DNA from: Dioscorea cayenensis subsp. rotundata
Taxonomy: Eukaryota > Streptophyta > Magnoliopsida > Dioscoreales > Dioscoreaceae
Reading direction: 5' to 3'
DNA: 64,000 nt
NCBI RefSeq assembly: GCF_009730915.1
Contig: NC_052484.1
Location: forward strand, 1,798,001 to 1,862,000
In this document: in pieces, positions 12,346-24,519 of the stretch
How positions within the stretch are numbered: the stretch's first letter is position 1
Layout: every line of letters begins with the position of its first letter
Notes under the pieces: model-generated
What the model saw: only the letters and a program-made list of their open reading frames with translations
Databases searched by the model: none
Told to the model about the DNA's origin: nothing
Program-made: the position numbers and the translations under genes

Positions 12346-15300
12346 CTACTCAAAAAAAGCTTGGTCGAGCATTGTTATCTGCAAGGATGTATTCAACAGC
12401 TTACTGACAAGTTCTAGCAAAAGCCGAAGAAAACACAGATAAAATGCATGCAAACATGGTTTATACTTTCTTTCCTATGCTCACACAAATTTCATAACCT
12501 TAATACTTCATTACAATCATTGTAAAGAAGTTGAGTTGATATTCTTGAACTCAGAAGTGGGTCAATTTGATCTCCAAACTAAAAGAAAGAAATAAAAGGG
12601 ACTAAATTAACCTACTTTAATATTATTAGTTTCAAGAACTATCTTTGAACACTTTTCTTAATTCAGTGACCAAATTGAGTGATGCTGTCCTAACACTTTG
12701 AATATTTAAAAGAGCAATAGAGGGATATTTTACTGTAAAAAATCTTGTTCTTGCTGTTATTATATGAGAACCATTGAGGATAGCTTGTGAAATGCTATTG
12801 TTAGAATTGGTGGTAGTTTGTCAATCAATATTTCGATGAACTGGTGATGTGGAACACTTCTAGTGTAAAGTAGTAACAAAGGATTAATGATATAAACAAG
12901 AGCGAAATTCAGGAAAAGCACAAACCTTGTCGCATACAGGGCAAGTATCACTTCTCTCCATCCATTCAAGAATGCATGCCAGATGAAAATGGTGTTCACA
13001 TTTTGTGATTGTCTGAGGATTCTCAAAATTGTATTCTGTAGGACAAAAAAAGTTGATCAAATTTCCTGTTTGACTTGTCTCTAACATGCAGGCAATCACT
13101 CTTAAATACAGATCTGAGGAATGCAGACCGGGAGAAACAACCGTAGAAAATTTGACAAAGAAGTTACTTTTGTAAGAAAAATAATTCAAGATGACTCTAG
13201 TAGAGGTGCCAAATGCTCACAAAGAAAATCAAAGCCAGTCTATATTCCTTTGAGTCTAAACATGAAAATTGATAGTCTCCTGATAGTTTAAAGCAGTATC
13301 TGGTAATTTTAATGAAAATTTTCTATGTCAGTAAGAAGGACATAATCAAGCAGGAACAGTCATCATTTGCCAGAACCAAGAAAGAAAAGATGTTAGTTCC
13401 TCCTGCATACAATGAATAAGGTTGGTTTCTTACCTTCAAGACAAATGGGACAATCATCCTCCTCCTCATTCACTTCCAAAGAAACAGGGTCACAAAATTT
13501 TGATGGTTCATCCTCGATCACCTTGACAGTAGCACAGCCATCATCAGTTCCACTCTTGCAGTCAGACCCTTTCAAACTCTTGGATATATCTGAACCTTCA
13601 GATACATCACCACAGACAGGCTCTCTTGGAGGCAGTAAATCTGCCGGTTGCATATGATCAGGCTTGTTGCCACAATTCTCAAAACTTGCGAGCAAAGTTC
13701 GCGGGCATGCCAAATCCACATCATAAGGCAGTGGAGAAGGAGGTGCTCGGTAAGTGTCAGGAATTGATGTATCCAAATTTGTATTAACAAGAAGTCCAGT
13801 AGAGACAGAAGATGTGACATTGGCAGAAGATACAGGTTCTGACGTAGGAGGACACTGCAAGGAAAGAAATATCAGAATTATAGGATATACACATTCAACA
13901 AACAAGGCCTAAGCAAAGACATTAAAGGATATACACAATCTTCCCATTCAACATTTTCTTCGCCCCATTTGGCTTTACATAGCTCACAATTACGACCATT
14001 TGCTGTAAGTTTCGGTAGAAGCTCCTTTTCTTGTTTCACTATTGTTATTTCCCACAGAATTATAGTTTCATAGCATTATTCAACATTTAAAATTTGGAAA
14101 TAATCCTCACTTAGCAAGATAAAGAGTAGGCTGCATCAGAATCAAATTTAAAGTAATCTGAATCTAATACCAGATCTGGAAATAGGTACAAGGAGAGGGT
14201 TGTTAGTCTTCTTTTATGCATCAATTGAAATAAGAGCCAACTCTAAATGTTTCAGCAAGATCAAGAAAAGACACAAAAGATACATGAAAAAATATAGAAG
14301 CACAATAGCTTAAAGTAAATGGCGAGAAAACATCCTCCTAAGGTCTTGCTTGACCATAGGAGAAGAGTTGACAATATCATCAGCCCATGTTAAAACACGC
14401 ATGGCATGTGACACAAGAATTATTATTTGCATCTCCTGGTGAATTTCCTTCACCTAAACACCCAATATTTCAACACATTGTTCTCCCATAAGCAGCATCT
14501 TTCTAATTCTCCCAAGAGCGGAAGGCAAATCTCCTCGCAAATAGAAATAATCAATTTGTTGTATAAAAACAAATGTCTTGTTAGATGATTACAATACGCA
14601 GGCATACATCAGGTGCAATTCTTTTGGCATGAGAAAAACTATAGTGCCTTGCAAATTTGTTAATATGTAACATTAAGTGATCATTCATTATTTACAGTGA
14701 AAGTGCCCAGTATGCCCTGCCTCTGTGAACCAAAATAAAAACAAATACAAAAGGGAAAAGAAATGAAAATTGTGTAAATGACAAGGGCAAAGGTTTCACA
14801 ATGAAACAAGAGTCGGGCACTAATGAAAAATAAGAAGCCCTAACAGCCATTAACTCATAAGTCATAATCATAGAGATCTAACATGACATTAAAGCTTTAT
14901 AAATGAAATAAAACCACAGTTAGAGTTCATTTAGGAAGCAATGCATATGTGATTCACATGTACCTGGAACTAATGTCTTCCCACATAAAAAGGGTCTGGC
15001 TGGCATGCCCTATCCCCATACCAGAGAACTTATGTTCTATTTTTTGGTTGCAATTAAGTGCAATGATGCAATTCCAACTCATGTGTTAGTGTGACAAGAA
15101 TGCCTTGAGAAGAGTGTACAAAATGCCAAATTTTGACTTGGCATATGAGTAAGCATCCTTCACAGTCAAGTCGGCCATTCACATCCACCACATGAATCAA
15201 ATACCTAATCGGGTCACTTCCACAACAGTTAAACTTACAATACCCCTCCTTGTTGCATAACACGGGACTCTTAAATATAAGGGGAATGTAAAGACACCAA

Positions 15301-15466
15301 CATATCATTGTTCAAAAATTAAGTTCAGACATAGTTAAAATCAGCAATAGCAATATATGTCAATATGGACTTATTATTTGAAAGAAAAGAGGGAGAATTC
15401 ACGCACATATAAGTAAATTGGCGTCCTATCCATCTCAGCCCTTCTGGATGACACGCAGCAACCCAT
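12346..15466 (-). CDS. RING-H2 (C3H2C3) E3 ubiquitin ligase, 207 aa, N-terminal MGCC
   Basis: Four coding exons: 15407-15466, 13434-13854, 12926-13035 and a 33-nt last exon 12346-12378, totalling 624 nt with consistent phases (0, 1, 0). The N-terminus MGCCVSSRRAEMDRTP has Gly2 followed by cysteines, as in N-myristoylated and palmitoylated proteins. The middle carries STGLLVNTNLDTSIPDTYR and APPSPLPYDV, a signature of the plant family that includes At3g02290-type RING ligases. The C-terminus has CPIC...KCEHHFHLAC...CPVCDK: C-X2-C-X14-C-X-H-X2-H-X2-C-X10-C-X2-C, a complete RING-H2. An acidic stretch (EVNEEEDD) precedes the RING. The last exon (ITMLDQAFFE) is the least certain part. If it is wrong, reading runs into the intron after CDK. 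A membrane-anchored E2-recruiting ligase is inferred. The substrate is unknown. Confidence 0.83.
14310..14600 (-). pseudogene. Unidentified coding-like fragment inside a RING-gene intron
   Basis: On the minus strand one continuous frame, interrupted by a single TAG near 14452-14454, reads as conserved-looking protein. It includes QQIDYFYLRGDLPSALG, GRIRKMLLMGEQCVEILGV, then after the stop VKEIHQEMQIIILVSHAMR and VLTWADDIVNSSPMVKQDLR, ending at a TAA at 14310-14312. I do not recognise the family. It lies in the intron between the first and second coding exons, in the same orientation as the host gene. It could be a retroposed or duplicated exon, or a decayed neighbour. No start codon or flanking exon was identified. 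Confidence 0.4.
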
Positions 15467-17660
15467 TTCTTGTATCTTGGATTTTCAAATTTGTTGTCCC
15501 ACCTGAACTACAGGATGTTGGCAAATTGGTCCCCATAATATGAGGTTAGAGATCTGAAGGCTAATAGAGCTTAAGCACATGCATATTAGTCTTTCCATAC
15601 CACACAAAACCAAGGAACATCTGCACAAAAAACATAACAGACCAGATTTTCTACCTCCCAGGGAAAGTTAGTTAAGAGGAAATCCTGCAAATCTACATGC
15701 AAAGAACAACAAGAGGTAGAGTGGAAACCCTAAACAGGTTATCTGAACTTGTTGAAATTGTAAAGAGAGCAAACAGAATGTTAGAGAAGAAGAACAGGGA
15801 CCCAGACGTCAGATGTTTCACATTAGGGAATCAATTCATCATAATGTTTTTATAACAGATACATGTGTCTACTTATCAAGCCATAAAAGTGAAGTGCTCT
15901 AAATTTCTCACTAATGAAAGGAAGGTCCCCTATACTATAGTACAAAGCATGCGCCAGACAATCAGCAAACTGATATCCAGGAATAGACCCAAGTTCAGCT
16001 TGAGGATGACATCACAAAGGACCAGATGGCTGCTGATCGAATATGAAGTTTCGGTGACAACTGTGCAGATTTCTAACAAAATTATGACGGAAGATTTGCA
16101 ATATACATGTTATATTAGAATCTATTAAGTGCATTAAAAATAGTTAATTGTATTAGGTCCTCGCCAGAAATAATATTCCCATGGTTCTACAATGGTTAAC
16201 ATGAAATCAATGGTCAATAATACTTTACAAATCATGTTGACATACAACACTTCACAATTTGGAGTCCTATTTGGGCAAAGAAGTGCAAAAATAGAACACA
16301 TATTTCATCAATTGCATTTACCATGTAAGCCAAACACAATCTGTGTCCTGCTTGATCAGGAGATTCGGGGAAAAAACAATAAATTTGGTTCCAAAGCAGT
16401 TGCCTAATTAAGTCCTTCTGTGATTTGACAAGTTTGAACACCTTTATTATGCAGATCAGCAGATGATTTAATTGGGCAAGCTAAGGATATCTTCGGTGAA
16501 GCAGACTAATTCAGATTAATAAAGCAAGTTGAGTCTAGAAGTACAACCCAAATTTTCTACTTCTTTCTCTCCTTTCAATAATTGTTTTACTTCTTTTAAT
16601 CGTCATCTAAATCACAAAAAAAGTGCAAAACCTAAGTTACATGCACCCATATGTGCAACACATAAAATGTGTGTGCAAATGTCAACTGTCATCTCGCAAA
16701 TCGGCTGAAGCAGCACCCATTTATTCTTTTCAATTTTTCATGTCTTGCTCCACCACTCTCCCATATCCAAGACCAAATCACCAAATACCAATCTTTAACA
16801 CACTATAGCTAAATTCAGCTTAAACTTACTTTGCTTCCACCCTCAGGAAAATGAACACTTTGAAACTAGTGTACTAAAGACTTCATCACAGTATATACAT
16901 ACATACATACATACACACACACAAATACACACATATATTATATTATAAAAAAAGAGAATAATGTTAGAAAACACACATTTCTTTTTTTCCTTTTCTTGTT
17001 TAACTTTTCTGAGTTTGCTATACATCACTCTTCCATATCTAAGATCAAATCACCAAACACCCATCAATAAACAGAAGATGGCTAAATTCACTTAAAATTA
17101 TTGTACTTTTTACACACAAGAAAATAACCAACTTCAATTAACATTCAAAGTAAAGACTTCATCTCCAAACATATATACAGCCAAATTCTTTCACAACAAA
17201 GAGAATAATGTACGAAAATCAATATTCTTATACAGAAAAACCTCAAATGAACTGCACATCGTTTCTCTACTGGCAATCCAACCCATGGGAGCAAACAATC
17301 CAATCCAATCAATCCAAAAACAGAATTCTTCCTAAAATTCAATCATCTAACAAGCAAGTATGAACAGTCACACATCACAACAACCATCAAAATCGAATCA
17401 GCAAAACACATAAACCCTAGCAAAACAAAACAACAACTCATAAAAGCAAAAACAGGATCAAAATTTACCAAAAAATTGGGCGAAATCCACCAAAAACCCA
17501 GCCGCTGAAGAAGCAGAAGGGGGCCTCGAGCTTTCCCTTCTTCTCCTCCGATCGGAATCGAGGGTTTCCGGAGAGAAAGAGAGAGCTCGAAGACGAAGCT
17601 CCAGCGAGAGAAAAAAAAGGAAAAAGAAGGAATTCGCGGTGGGGTATCAAAAACACACGA
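15467..17660 (-). other. Probable 5' UTR, UTR intron and promoter of the RING gene
   Basis: The initiator ATG at 15464-15466 is preceded by a short leader with a plausible acceptor (TTCAG/GTGGG) near 15515. No further coding sequence appears for 2 kb. At 17465-17660 a GC-richer minus-strand block (GAGGAGAAGAAGGGAAAGC and similar) ends in a donor (TTTTTTG/GTAAAT), as in a typical plant noncoding first exon. TATATAAA-type sequence sits just upstream (about 17700-17720). The intron contains (CA)n and poly-AT tracts and short open frames without recognisable content. Inference from layout; no transcript was seen. Confidence 0.5.
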
Positions 17661-17719
17661 AAACGAGTTCTTAGTTTTCGTGTTCCGTGTTTTCTCGCTT
17701 TTTATATATATTTATATAT

Positions 17720-19190
17720 TATTTATTTATTTATTTGATTTTTTTTTTCCGATATGCCCTTATTCCCAAATTGCCCCTCTATGCAGGAGGTTGACGAGTA
17801 TTTGGAATTTACACGTGGCATCATTATATGGATGCAATCTGAGAATGAGATCGTGAATCTGACGGTCCAGTTTGTTTCTACGGTTGTTTCACATAAAACT
17901 TTAATAAAAAAATATAGAGAAAATATCATCTAAATTAATATTTAGATGATGTTTTTTAAGTATATTTGACTGGGAGCTATTATATCATGATCTAATAATA
18001 GCTCACAGTGTTGTTTTGTTTTTAGAACTGTTATACACTTATTACTACTTTACATGAATCATTATAACTGTTAAAAATAAATCCAATAATTACTATAGCG
18101 CCCGTTGGTTTTAAATTTAGAGATGTTGGTTTTAAATTTAGAGATGTCTCTTATTGATATGCATATATATATATATATATATATGTCACAATGTAATGCG
18201 CTTGCTAGGCTGCTACCCATACATGCTTTTGAAGCATACTCAATCAATTACAATTCCATTGTTGTTAACTAGAAAACTATTCTATATAATTTATTTGAAA
18301 TTAAACTTTTATTCATTTGGATTTATACTTTTCTTTACAATTCAACAACTTAACCACCGAATTGTTCTGTATAATTTATTTTAAAATTTATTTATTATAT
18401 ATATATATATATTTGAGTCTATACTTTTCTAAATTTTTTTAAAAAACTTACTAGGTTACCCATCTCTCACTAGTTAATTAAATGTCACATTATTTAACCT
18501 AGATTATTATTATTTATTAGGATGTTATATTTCTCGGCCATCCTATTTGCTTTGACAGTAGCATTGTTAGTTGTAGTATTGGAAGCCACTTCAGAGGCAT
18601 GCACATGCAAATGAGTTAATACATCAACCCACATATACTCTCATATCTGCATGAGCTAATGTTCGAACTCACCTCTTTATCAAGCACACAAACCCCTTTC
18701 TTAAGAGATTTTGATGTTGATAGATCAAAAGATTTTTAGCATACCCATAAAAATATTGCTAATGGTTCATTATTTATTTGTGTGTATATATATATATATA
18801 TGTATAGAAAAAAATATTTGCCACCCAAAAAAAGTAAAAACATAGCAATATAGGTAAACATCAACTGGGTATATATCCAAAATTACTGTTTTTTAAGAAT
18901 GTTTGAAAACCGTTAGATGTAATCTAATGGTAATTATTTTGTATAGAGCATTGTGCAAAATTAATATTATTTTATGCATAATTATGGTTTGATACTGTTC
19001 AACATTTTTGTAACTGAGATGATGGTGATCATTAGATGTAAATCTAACTGTATGTCCTTATTTCTAGAGACATCCCTAGATAATTTGCATGGGATATATA
19101 TATATATATATATGACAATATGTTTTTTGGGGGCGTCCCCAAAAAACATATCTAGGGATGTTCCCACAATAGGGTTAGTGATGTTAATCC
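17720..19190. other. AT-rich intergenic DNA with hairpin/MITE remnants
   Basis: No gene-like reading frame. Contains (AT)n tracts near 18165-18183, 18398-18410, 18787-18801 and 19095-19112. Nested inverted repeats occur at 19070-19161: outer arms ACATCCCTAGA/TCTAGGGATGT, and a perfect inner hairpin with arms at 19118-19132 and 19137-19151. This is probably a small foldback element, ending just beside the solo LTR. Confidence 0.5.
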
Positions 19191-21297
19191 TGTTGTATCC
19201 TGTCATGATTTAGACCTCGGGCCTATTTAGATTTTTATGCTTGCATTAGTGGTAAAATTGTCATTTAGCAATAGTGGCATTTTGCATGTTTGCATAGTAG
19301 CTTTTATGTGAAAAATTGGGTTAAGAGGGCAATTAGGTCATTTCCTATATATTAAAAAAAAAATGAATGAGAGAAACCAACCTGGCTTCTTCTCCTTCAT
19401 TTCTTTCTCTTTGTTTCTTGTTCGGACGACCCTAACCTTAGAAGAAACTTTTTTTCCGGCTAGAATTTCCGGTGAACTCAAATACCAAAACCCTTCCTCT
19501 CTCACTCCTGAATCTGGTAAGCCTTAGATCTAATGTTTTTATTTTATATTTCTCCTGTATTTCCTTGTTTTTAGAAATATATAAAAACTTTGAATTCTCC
19601 ATGGATTTGGTGATTTATAGGCTCAAATTGAAGCCAATGATTTATGATTCATGTATGAGAATGTTGTTGAAGAAATTTTTTTATTTAGTGTTGTAAATTG
19701 GGAGAAAACCATAGTATAAGGTTCGGTTTTACTATAACAACTTCGAAGTTACTGTAGCACCGAAAATTTTGAGTCTTTTCTGGCATTTCTTTGGTCCACA
19801 TTGAAGCTCTTCTTATCCTGAACTCATTGGAACCAGGTTTACTCCATTCTGAAGTCGTTTGGGTCCAAAATGACAATGTTTTGCCCTAAAACCCTAAGGT
19901 TTCGTATTAGACATGTATAATTGTATTTTCATGCATTTTCTTTTGGCCATCATTCTTATGTTCATTAGAATGTGGATTCCCTGCTTGTATTTAGGTGGCA
20001 AAGCATCCTCTAAGGGGAAGGAACTCGCCGAACAGTGAGCGCGTCTCAGGACGAGATGACTGGTTCTATGAGTGGTTAAATTTATAATTGCATAGATTTA
20101 ATAAGAGTACTAAAATATTTTTTTCATGTGTTTTATCACATAAATTTGATGATAAATTGGTTTCCTTGATATATATTTTGTGTACGAATTTACTTGAAAT
20201 TGTTAAACCTAGAATGTTTATATCTATTTATTTTGAAAGAAACATGTTTACTTGCATTCCCGTATTTATATGCAAATGGAATATGGTTTGATGTATATTT
20301 CTGTATTTATATGCAAATGGAACATGGTTTGATGTACATTTCTTTCTTTAAACATTGTATGATGGATTCTTTGATTTGGAAATTTGGAAAGAATTATATT
20401 GTGGTATTCAGTTTTGATGGTGACGGCGGACTTTAGTCCGACACTGCAGTATGGGGTTCCACGGTCCGGCCTGATGGGAGGCGGCGTGGTTAACTTTGGT
20501 TTACCCTGGTCAAGAGGTGCGTGGAGCCATTGACAGGGGGTTCTTTATATGTGAGAAACCCGGGGTCACCACACGGGGATCTCAGTGGCTAACACCAAGG
20601 AAAGACAACATTTTTAAATTTTAAAAAAAAGTTTTAAAAACATCTTGGTGGTCCCATAGCTAGTCGCGGTCATGATTAGCGTGGGAATTGTTTTAGGCCA
20701 GCATGTATTTTAGAGCTATGTTCATTGTGTTTTAAAATGTTATTTTCTCTTTGATAAACCTTGTGTTATTTATTAATATGTTAAATACTTGGAATTGATT
20801 TTATATATTATTATTCGTGTGGAATTATTATTTGAAATACTTTATCACTCTATTTCATCTATGTTGACACCATTCACTGGGTAACATCTATTACTCACCA
20901 CTCCCTTTCTTCTATCTTTTCAGACTGCGACGTTGGACAGAGTTGTGCTGTGCAACAGTAGAGTGATTTATCTGTTCTTCTTGTTTAGGTTTATAATAGT
21001 ATGCATGTAAAATTTATGGATCCACTAGACTTGACCTTTATATGTTGTTCATGTATTTGTATTTTCTGGTTGTATCCGAAACCTTGGTTTGTACTGTTGT
21101 TGATGCTACTTGTGTTTAGGGTCCCTAGTATCAGGGAACCCTATTGTGATCTTGTTATTATTTTGTCATCTAGCTATGTAATTGTGATAACAGGTTTATA
21201 TTGAGCCTTACGGTGACCTGAAGGTGGGGCCATTGTGGAACCCAGTTCTTGTCGTTGTGGCGGTTGCCACGTGCCCGGTTAGATTCGGGGCGTGACA
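19191..21297. mobile_element. Solo LTR, 2.1 kb, Ty3/gypsy-like, TSD AATCC
   Basis: The element begins TGTTGTATCC and ends GGGGCGTGACA (TG...CA termini). It is bounded by identical 5-bp target-site duplications AATCC at 19186-19190 and 21298-21302. There is no second LTR, gag-pol or primer-binding site, so this is one LTR left by recombination. A related LTR 3' end occurs at 39488-40096, sharing the CACTGRGTAAC / TACTCACC / GGATCCACTAGA landmarks and a GTGACA end. The GGGGCGTGACA terminus is typical of chromovirus-type gypsy LTRs in plants (family knowledge). Internal short open frames are meaningless. Confidence 0.8.
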
Positions 21298-21302
21298 AAT
21301 CC

Positions 21303-22541
21303 TACCTCTAGGGCTATATTTATAATAAAACAATAATTGTTAGATGATGATTTAACAATTGTTGTGAGATATCCCTCGATTACTGATCCTCTCTCTCTAT
21401 ATATGTATAGAGTCAGTCTTTTACTAATATCAGTAAATAAGAATTCTATGAATGTTCGCATTTAGTTGTTGGATTTGAATCTAATAATTATACATCATCC
21501 AGTGATGTTACAGTGAAATAAAATAATATTCATCAATGCTATAAACAATGTCACTAATAGTACTATATATGATGAACAATGTGAAAATAGGATGCACAAT
21601 TCTCGCGTCACAACTGTGCAATCACCATCTCAATAGTGACCCCTCAATCATGGTTATCTAATCCAAATTCCATTCCCCTCCCATTGAATTTTTTTGTAAA
21701 ACTAACCAACCCACTTTTTTCACACCTTAGTATAACCCTCATTTATGGTCCTTTATTATTGTTAACCATCCTCTATTTTTACCCTTATCTCCATTTTTTT
21801 TTAATTTTCATTTTCTACACGAATGTCCGTAGTTGACAATAGCGGCCGTCCATGAGAGAGACAGAGAGACGAATGGGTAAATTAGGTTATTTGGGTTTTG
21901 TTTTATAATTTGTTGTAGGTCTAATAGTAATAGGTTTGGACGGTTATGATTGATTTAAGTAATATACGGAAATTAATTGGATTGTTCAGTTCAAAGTACT
22001 ATACATCTTACTTTTCATTGTGATACAATTTATAAACACAGTAATACTGCTTATCCAAATAGTGATTACTATTGAATTTTAATCCAACCGTGAAAGCAAA
22101 TCTATCAACGTTTTTAGAGAACTATATATATATTAGAATACGTATGTCCGCAGTTGAGTATAGTAACAATTAAGTAATTACAACGAGTGTTGATTAAGGT
22201 GCAATGTAATTAGGGTTGATTAAGCTACAATGAGTACGGTAACAAACAGAGTTAAACAATTGAGATTTGATCAAATATTATCCACAAAATAATTGAACGA
22301 TTCTGATCAAAATATTGTATATTTTATTTTTACCGTATTATTTATAAACACAATAATATTATTATCCGCACGCTTTCTTTCTCTCTTTTTATATATATAT
22401 ATATATTTTTTTTTCAATTATATAATATTTAATAGACAATGATTCCTTCTCTTCTCTCGATGGATTTTGTCTTCGGGTTCTCGTGCTCACTTGAAGCCCT
22501 CGATTCCAATCGGAGGAGAAGAACGAGAGTGAGAGTGAGCA
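21303..22541. other. Intergenic DNA and 5' flank of MATE copy A
   Basis: AT-rich with no coding signal. Near 22390-22410 a (TA)n tract followed by poly-T and a CT-rich leader precedes the copy A start codon. The same arrangement, (AT)n then CT-rich, stands before exon 1 of copy B (31760-31786), so this is probably shared ancestral promoter sequence. Confidence 0.5.
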
Positions 22542-22811
22542 ATGGAGGAGGAGAGAGGTCTCGTGGAGAAGATGAAGAGAAGAAGAGGAGAAGATGAGCT
22601 CGAGGTGAGGAACTTCAGTGATGCGATTAGGCTTTGGACTGATGAATCCAAGAAGCTGTGGATGTTGGCGGCGACGATCACCGTGACTTCTCTCTTCACC
22701 TACGGCATCAACTCTTCGATCCAGATCGTCGCCGGCCATCTCAGCGCTCTTCAGCTCTCCGCCGTCTCCACTGCCCTCACTCTCTGCTCCAATTTCACTA
22801 CTGGCTTCCTG
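22542..22811 (+). pseudogene. MATE copy A: orphan first exon of a DETOXIFICATION transporter
   Basis: Exon 1 encodes 90 residues, MEEERGLVEKMKRR to CSNFTTGFL, including the first membrane helix region (AATITVTSLFTYGINSS). It ends at a GT donor in phase 0, exactly like exon 1 of copy B. Sequence 3' of it is homologous to intron 1 of copies B and D as far as GAAACAAAAGTAAC near 24200-24213. At that point the other copies continue with the exon 2 acceptor; here unrelated sequence follows. Exons 2-7 are not visible on this strand before the gap at 24520. Either this is a broken copy or its remainder sits in the unsequenced gap after an insertion. Confidence 0.7.
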
Positions 22812-24519
22812 GTTAGGGCTTTTGTTCCTTGATTCTCATTGGAATGATTTAGGGTTTCAAGGTTTTTTTATTAGGGTTTGGATCCGATTTCTAACGAATT
22901 ATTATCAGTGTGGATTTTTTTTATGGGATTTTGAAAGATTTCCAATAGAATTGGGAAAAAAAATATGTTGAAAAAATAAATTTCGAATTTTTTTTATACG
23001 TAGGTTCCTTAAAATTATTAAATATATTTAACTAAAATTTTCATTTTTTACCTCCTCACCTCTGGCCTGCGAGCTCACCGGCGCCGGTGCACGAGCTCCG
23101 GCTAGACCCTCGCCGGTGAGCTCGCCGGTTGTGAGTTCCTTCGGCCACCTGGGATACTGAAATGATTGATTGAGAACTAGTCTTTGAGTTTTGAGAACTA
23201 GTGGTTGGTTGCTGAAGAAATCATTTAGGACAAACAATGGTGGGGTTATACAAGCAATTTGATATTTGTATATATTACCTTTTTAAAAGAATTTATTGTT
23301 TTGGGATATTCTTATGCACTCATTGATTTTATGACATATGGCATCTAGTTCCTTGCTAACTTGGTATAGAATTTATGTTTATTTAAATCTTTAGGAATAT
23401 GATTAAATTAAAAAAATAATAGAAAAAAAGGGGAAACAAGTTTATCAAGATACTATTTCTATTGTTGTTATTGGTTTAAAAATGCACAAAATTTCATAAA
23501 AATTTTAAAATTTTTGTGTTCAAATCAATATTAAGTGTGTGTGGGTTTAGGTAGGGTATATCAATTTTTATTATATTAAAATGATAGAATATGATATTAT
23601 ATTGAGGGGAATCAATAGAAAGAAAAGGACGTAATGTATATACATGCAAAATAATGTTTTTTTTTTCTGTTCTGGTTAGGACAAACAAATATGATCTTTT
23701 GTTAAGGGTGTATATGCAAATTTACTGAAGAACAAAGGTCAGGAGCCCCACAATAAGAGATTACTCCTTATGACAACTACCACCTTGAAGTTTGCATTTT
23801 TTTTAAAAAAATTAGTTCATATCCTTCTTAACAGTGAAATTAATCATATTTATACTCTTTTTCCCTTTTACATTGAAATTATCTTGAATTTAACCTTGCC
23901 AACAGGCGTAATCATTTATTGTTGATGTTTTGAACACTTGGGGGATGTTGAGGATGTGATATATATATATATATATATATAGAAAAACGTTCTCAGTGGC
24001 GTTAGATTAACACCCAACGTGCATCACTCCCACGTGATTTTCAGTGTCGTCTTTGAGTCTCCCCCTCCCTTTCACTAAACCTAATAACCCATTCATCTCT
24101 CTTACTTTTCAATTTCTGCGGATATTCTATAAATGTCCGTAAATGAAGTATTGCCTATGTCCTTGCAGCACATTCTTACAAATAGATTGGTTGATTTGAG
24201 AAACAAAAGTAACTTCATTAGTGTAGTGGAGCTCTAATAGAAACATTGATGGAGGACCACTAGAGGAAAGAAATTGATTTGAAATAAAGATAGGTTACTA
24301 GCATCATCATGCCAGCTTAAACTTAAACACCCTAATAAATATTTTAAATTTTTGAGGATTGAATTTAGTAAATACTCTTAAAATATTTTTGACTGGAAAC
24401 TAAAAGGACACTTAACTGGAAGTCCAGAACAAACATGTGCTTCAAAAACATAATATGTAAATTCAAAATAAGTATAAGGCCAGCCAAACTATTTGGATCT
24501 ATGGTTGGTTTCACTGTAA
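22812..24519 (+). other. Intron-1-derived sequence of MATE copy A, then unrelated DNA
   Basis: Bases 22812-24213 align along most of their length with intron 1 of copy B in reverse orientation. Landmarks are a GC-rich GAGCTCACCGGCGCCGG block near 23070-23090 and CCTTATGACAACTACCACCTTGAAGTTTGC near 23767. After 24213 homology stops. 24214-24519 holds nothing recognisable. An (AT)n tract lies near 23960-23980. Confidence 0.55.

Noticed and set aside
15054..15308. Minus-strand 84-codon frame with RYLIHVVDVNGRLDCEGC
   Set aside because: Looks slightly protein-like, but no family recognised and no continuity with the 14.3-14.6 kb fragment; not enough to call.
15865..16407. Plus-strand small frames at 15.9-16.4 kb
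   Set aside because: No recognisable domain, lie in the RING gene's putative UTR intron, composition like the surrounding AT-rich DNA.
18154..18384. Open frame at 18.15-18.38 kb beginning MICIYIYIYI
   Set aside because: Starts in an (AT)n tract; translation of simple repeat.
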